From the NCBI GenBank assembly GCA_947647645.1, contig CANSLE010000045.1, positions 1 through 11,838 on the forward strand: a stretch of 11,838 nt of DNA, given 5' to 3'. This document shows positions 9,814-11,838 of the stretch, in pieces. The notes below the pieces were generated by a model, which saw only the letters and a program-made list of their open reading frames with translations, had not been told where the DNA came from and ran no database searches. Numbering within the stretch: the stretch's first letter is position 1; each line of letters starts with the position of its first letter. This stretch comes from an uncultured Microbacterium sp. GTDB taxonomy: Bacteria > Actinomycetota > Actinomycetes > Actinomycetales > Microbacteriaceae. A program made the position numbers and the translations under genes.

Positions 9814-10702
9814 CTCCCGCACCCCTCCCGAGGTCGACCGGGTCGCGGCATCCCGCCGCGCCGTCGCCGCGCGCCGCGAACGCGCCGCGCTGAAGCACGA
9901 TGTCGCGATGCGCGTCATCACCCCGCAGGAGCTGCTCCAGCGCGCCTTGGACGCGCCCGACGCGCCCGCGGGAGCGATGCGCATCACGGAGTTCCTGACC
10001 GCCCTCCCCGCGATCGGCGAGGGCAAGCGCGACCGCATCCTCACCGCCCTCGAGATCGCACCGGTCAAGCGCCTCGGCGGGCTCGGGACGCGCCAGCGCG
10101 TCGCCCTCAAGGAGTGGCTCGACACGCGATTCCCGCCGCTGCAGCCCCGCAGCGGCCGGAGCCGGCTGATCGTCCTCGCCGGGCCGACCGCGGTCGGCAA
10201 GGGCACCGTCGCCGCCCATATCAAAGAGCATCACCCCGAGATCCTGCTCTCGGTCTCGGCGACGACGCGCGCCCCGCGACCGGGCGAGGTGGACGGCGAG
10301 CACTATTTCTTCGTCGACGACGCCGGCTTCGACGAGCTCGTCGCCGACGGGGCGCTGCTGGAGCACGCCACGGTGCACAACGCGTTCCGTTACGGCACGC
10401 CGCGCGCGCCGATCGACGAGGCGCTGGCCGCGGGACGCACCGTGCTGCTGGAGATCGATCTGCAGGGCGCGCGACAGGTGCGCGCCGCCGCGCCCGATGC
10501 GACCCTGGTGTTCCTGACCCCGCCCAGCTGGGACGAGCTCGTCAACCGCCTGGTCGGGAGGGGGACCGAGGACGCCGAGGAGCGGTCGCGTCGCCTCAAG
10601 ACCGCGAGGGTGGAGCTCGCCGCCCAGGGCGAGTTCGACTACCGCGTCGTCAACGACGACGTGGCCCGGGCCGCCGCCGAGATCGCCGCGCTCGCGCGCT
10701 GA
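9806..10702 (+). CDS. gmk: mIHF-guanylate kinase fusion protein
   Basis: A 298-residue two-domain protein. Residues about 14-108 match the mycobacterial integration host factor (mIHF): a basic N-terminal helix (SRRAVAARRERAALK), then MRITEFLTALPAIGEGK, then LEIAPVKRLGGLGTRQR, the helix-two-turn-helix region that binds DNA. Residues about 117-298 are guanylate kinase (GMP + ATP to GDP + ADP): P-loop GPTAVGKGT (126-134), GMP-binding SATTRAPRPGEVDGEHYFF (151-169), the YGTPR segment (196-200) and LLEIDLQGARQVR (214-226). The P-loop has TA where SG is usual. ATG 9806 is chosen for GGAGA 5 bases upstream; it overlaps pyrF by 8 bases. I see no ATG or GTG near the domain junction that could release a separate kinase. 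In mycobacteria the two domains are separate adjacent genes (mihF, gmk). Confidence 0.94.
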   Translation: MADSRTPPEVDRVAASRRAVAARRERAALKHDVAMRVITPQELLQRALDAPDAPAGAMRITEFLTALPAIGEGKRDRILTALEIAPVKRLGGLGTRQRVALKEWLDTRFPPLQPRSGRSRLIVLAGPTAVGKGTVAAHIKEHHPEILLSVSATTRAPRPGEVDGEHYFFVDDAGFDELVADGALLEHATVHNAFRYGTPRAPIDEALAAGRTVLLEIDLQGARQVRAAAPDATLVFLTPPSWDELVNRLVGRGTEDAEERSRRLKTARVELAAQGEFDYRVVNDDVARAAAEIAALAR

Positions 10703-10718
10703 CGCGCCCCGCTTCATC

Positions 10719-10734
10719 CGTCCCGAGAGGGACG
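10719..10734 (+). terminator. Hairpin after gmk
   Basis: CGTCCC and GGGACG form a perfect 6-bp stem closed by a GAGA (GNRA-type) tetraloop, 16 bases after the gmk stop. No T run follows, so it is at best a weak, factor-assisted terminator of the pyr-gmk operon. It also sits where the -35 region of the rpoZ promoter would be, so as DNA it could be an operator. Alternatively it stabilises the 3' end of the operon mRNA. Confidence 0.4.
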
Positions 10735-10740
10735 CAGCGC

Positions 10741-10749
10741 TGATAGAAT
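10741..10749 (+). promoter_or_regulatory. Extended -10 promoter for rpoZ
   Basis: TGATAGAAT combines a TGN extension with the hexamer TAGAAT, close to the bacterial consensus and AT-rich in a very GC-rich context. It predicts transcription from about 10756 and a leader of roughly 90 bases before the rpoZ ATG. No good -35 hexamer is present at 17-18 bp, which extended -10 promoters tolerate. The predicted start falls inside the palindrome at 10754-10769. Confidence 0.6.
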
Positions 10750-10753
10750 GAAC

Positions 10754-10769
10754 GGATGCCGCGGCATCC
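10754..10769. repeat. 16-bp palindrome at the predicted rpoZ transcription start
   Basis: GGATGCCGCGGCATCC is a perfect palindrome lying 4 bases after the TAGAAT hexamer. It equals the centre of the 28-bp palindrome inside pyrF. It could be an operator for a dimeric regulator, or fold as a 6-bp hairpin with a CGCG loop at the 5' end of the rpoZ mRNA. Its coding constraint is nil here, so the pyrF explanation through codon choice does not apply to this copy. Confidence 0.85.
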
Positions 10770-10843
10770 TGCGCCTGCGAGCACTTCCGCGGGGGCTTCC
10801 CACCGCACGCTTTCTTACCGCCATTCGATCCTGGAGGTTCATC

Positions 10844-11098
10844 ATGGCCGGACGTGACAAGGGCATCATCGACCCGCCCATCGACGCACTGCTCGACAAG
10901 GTCGACTCGAAGTACCAGCTCGTCATCTACGCGTCCAAGCGTGCGCGCCAGATCAACGACTACTACTCCGACCTGCACGAGGGCAACCTCTTCGACAACG
11001 TCGGTCCGCTCGTCGACTCGAGCGTCGAGGACAAGCCCCTCACGATCGCCCTGCACGAGATCCACGAGGACAAGCTGCGCCTGCGCGCGGCCGAGTGA
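10844..11098 (+). CDS. rpoZ: RNA polymerase omega subunit
   Basis: An 84-residue protein that binds the beta-prime C-terminal region and assists RNA polymerase assembly. PPIDALLDKVDSKYQLVIYA (residues 11-30) and SKRARQIND (31-39) form the conserved omega core, and EDKPLTIALHEI (62-73) the C-terminal conserved helix. ATG 10844 is chosen because GGAGG lies 6 bases upstream (10833-10837) and the omega homology begins at once. An in-frame ATG at 10748 would add 32 residues of low-complexity sequence and overlaps the promoter. It follows gmk as in mycobacteria but has its own promoter signals, which fits a housekeeping gene that must escape pyrimidine control. Confidence 0.95.
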   Translation: MAGRDKGIIDPPIDALLDKVDSKYQLVIYASKRARQINDYYSDLHEGNLFDNVGPLVDSSVEDKPLTIALHEIHEDKLRLRAAE

Positions 11099-11117
11099 TC
11101 CTCCACTGACCTCACAT

Positions 11118-11133
11118 GACGCCGTGTGGCGTC
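11118..11133 (+). terminator. First of two tandem hairpins after rpoZ
   Basis: GACGCC and GGCGTC form a perfect 6-bp stem with a GTGT tetraloop, 19 bases after the rpoZ stop. No T run follows. It is one base away from the longer inverted repeat beginning at 11135, and the two together look like a high-GC tandem terminator or a structured leader for metK. Confidence 0.4.
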
Positions 11134-11134
11134 C

Positions 11135-11185
11135 CATGCCCGTGATCCCCGGTGCGACGTCGTCGTGTCGGAGATCACGGGCATG
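11135..11185 (+). terminator. Long inverted repeat between rpoZ and metK
   Basis: CATGCCCGTGATC (11135-11147) and GATCACGGGCATG (11173-11185) are a perfect 13-bp inverted repeat around a 25-base loop that can pair further (CGAC 11155-11158 with GTCG 11167-11170). Such long stems with no real U tract (only ATTGT follows) often end transcription in actinobacteria. Only 33 bases remain before the metK start, too few for a normal promoter, so either metK is partly read through from rpoZ or its promoter lies upstream and this stem sits in its leader. I do not recognise a SAM riboswitch consensus in the 120 bp. Confidence 0.5.
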
Positions 11186-11218
11186 ATTGTCGAGTACCCG
11201 TTGTCGTCTGGAGCACCG

Positions 11219-11838
11219 ATGAGCGCGCTGCGTCTGTTCACGTCCGAATCCGTCACCGAGGGCCACCCGGACAAGATCTGCGACCAGATCTCCGACTCGA
11301 TCCTCGATGCGCTGCTGGCGGTCGACCCGGGCAGCCGCGTCGCCGTGGAGACCCTCGTGACCACCGGTCTCGTGCACGTCGCCGGAGAGGTGCGCACCGA
11401 CGGATACGTCGACATCCCGGGGACCGTCCGCCGCGTCGTGAACCGCATCGGCTACACCTCGAGCGAGACCGGATTCGACGGCGACTCGTGCGGTGTGACG
11501 GTGTCGATCGGGGAGCAGTCCGGCGACATCGCCGCCGGCGTCGACAACGCCATCGAGCACCGCGAGGGCGGATCGGTCGATCCCGTCGATGCGCTCGGTG
11601 CGGGCGACCAGGGCATCATGTTCGGCTACGCGACGACCGAGACCCCGCAGCTCATGCCGATGGCGATCTGGACCGCGCACCGCCTCGCGGAGCGGCTCAC
11701 CGATGCACGCCGCTCCGGCGCGCTCGGCTTCCTCCGCCCCGATGGCAAGACGCAGGTCACCCTCGGCTACGACGGCACGGTGCCCCGCACCGTCGACACG
11801 GTCGTGCTCTCCACACATCACAACCCCGACATCTCGCT
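11219..11838 (+). CDS. metK: S-adenosylmethionine synthetase, N-terminal half
   Basis: The first 206 residues of methionine adenosyltransferase, which makes SAM from methionine and ATP; the usual length is about 400, so the rest lies beyond the right edge. The N-terminal domain shows LFTSESVTEGHPDKICDQIS (6-25) with the catalytic GHPDK at 15-19. The family signature GAGDQGIMFGYA is at 127-138, and RPDGKTQVT at 173-181 provides active-site residues. GGAG 5 bases before ATG 11219 supports the start. It follows rpoZ in the order known from mycobacteria, but coaBC, which usually lies between them, is missing. No frameshift is visible. Confidence 0.97.
   Translation, partial: MSALRLFTSESVTEGHPDKICDQISDSILDALLAVDPGSRVAVETLVTTGLVHVAGEVRTDGYVDIPGTVRRVVNRIGYTSSETGFDGDSCGVTVSIGEQSGDIAAGVDNAIEHREGGSVDPVDALGAGDQGIMFGYATTETPQLMPMAIWTAHRLAERLTDARRSGALGFLRPDGKTQVTLGYDGTVPRTVDTVVLSTHHNPDIS

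Noticed and set aside
10748..10843. N-terminal extension of rpoZ from ATG 10748
   Set aside because: Starts inside the -10 hexamer, has no ribosome-binding site and does not look like omega; ATG 10844 has GGAGG at the right distance.
11099..11218. SAM or SAH riboswitch upstream of metK
   Set aside because: The gap is short and I could not match the conserved core of SAM-I/IV, SAM-II or SAH aptamers; only simple hairpins are visible. A covariance-model scan would settle it.

Overview
The window is about 70% GC, has almost no non-coding space, and reads as a chromosomal segment of a high-GC actinobacterium. Microbacteriaceae, probably Microbacterium or a close relative, is my inference. It rests on the gene order, the mIHF-guanylate kinase fusion, and a DUF222/HNH-type gene at the left edge. 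No mobile element, CRISPR array, tRNA or rRNA gene is visible.

Layout. Positions 1-463 (minus strand) hold the N-terminal part of a DUF222 (13E12-repeat/HNH) protein. A 153-bp divergent intergenic region with a hairpin and short direct repeats follows. Positions 617-1018 encode an unrecognised four-helix membrane protein. Positions 1108-9813 form a tightly packed de novo pyrimidine operon: pyrR, pyrB, pyrC, a PH-like membrane protein, carA, carB, pyrF. Nearly every junction is a 1- or 4-base stop/start overlap. pyrF then overlaps by 8 bases a gene joining the nucleoid protein mIHF to guanylate kinase (gmk). After a 141-bp gap with its own promoter signals comes rpoZ (RNA polymerase omega), then a 120-bp gap with two tandem hairpins, then the first half of metK, cut by the window end.

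Function. CarA/CarB make carbamoyl phosphate, PyrB and PyrC build dihydroorotate, and PyrF makes UMP from OMP. The PyrD and PyrE steps are not encoded here. PyrR should sense UMP/UTP and repress the operon: the leader of pyrR carries a clear PyrR-binding RNA loop whose basal helix pairs with the pyrR Shine-Dalgarno sequence. That arrangement predicts translational repression. The fused gmk links the pyrimidine operon to GMP phosphorylation and to a nucleoid protein. The order pyrR-B-C-PH-carA-B-pyrF-mihF-gmk-rpoZ-metK is the mycobacterial order, except that mihF and gmk are fused and coaBC, normally between rpoZ and metK, is absent.

The least explained signals are short DNA motifs. There is a 28-bp perfect palindrome inside pyrF. 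Its 16-bp core recurs exactly at the predicted transcription start of rpoZ. The 7-mer GGATGCC/GGCATCC is enriched throughout and draws in otherwise disfavoured codons. I see no wholly new multi-gene system; the window is mostly core metabolism with interesting regulatory DNA.
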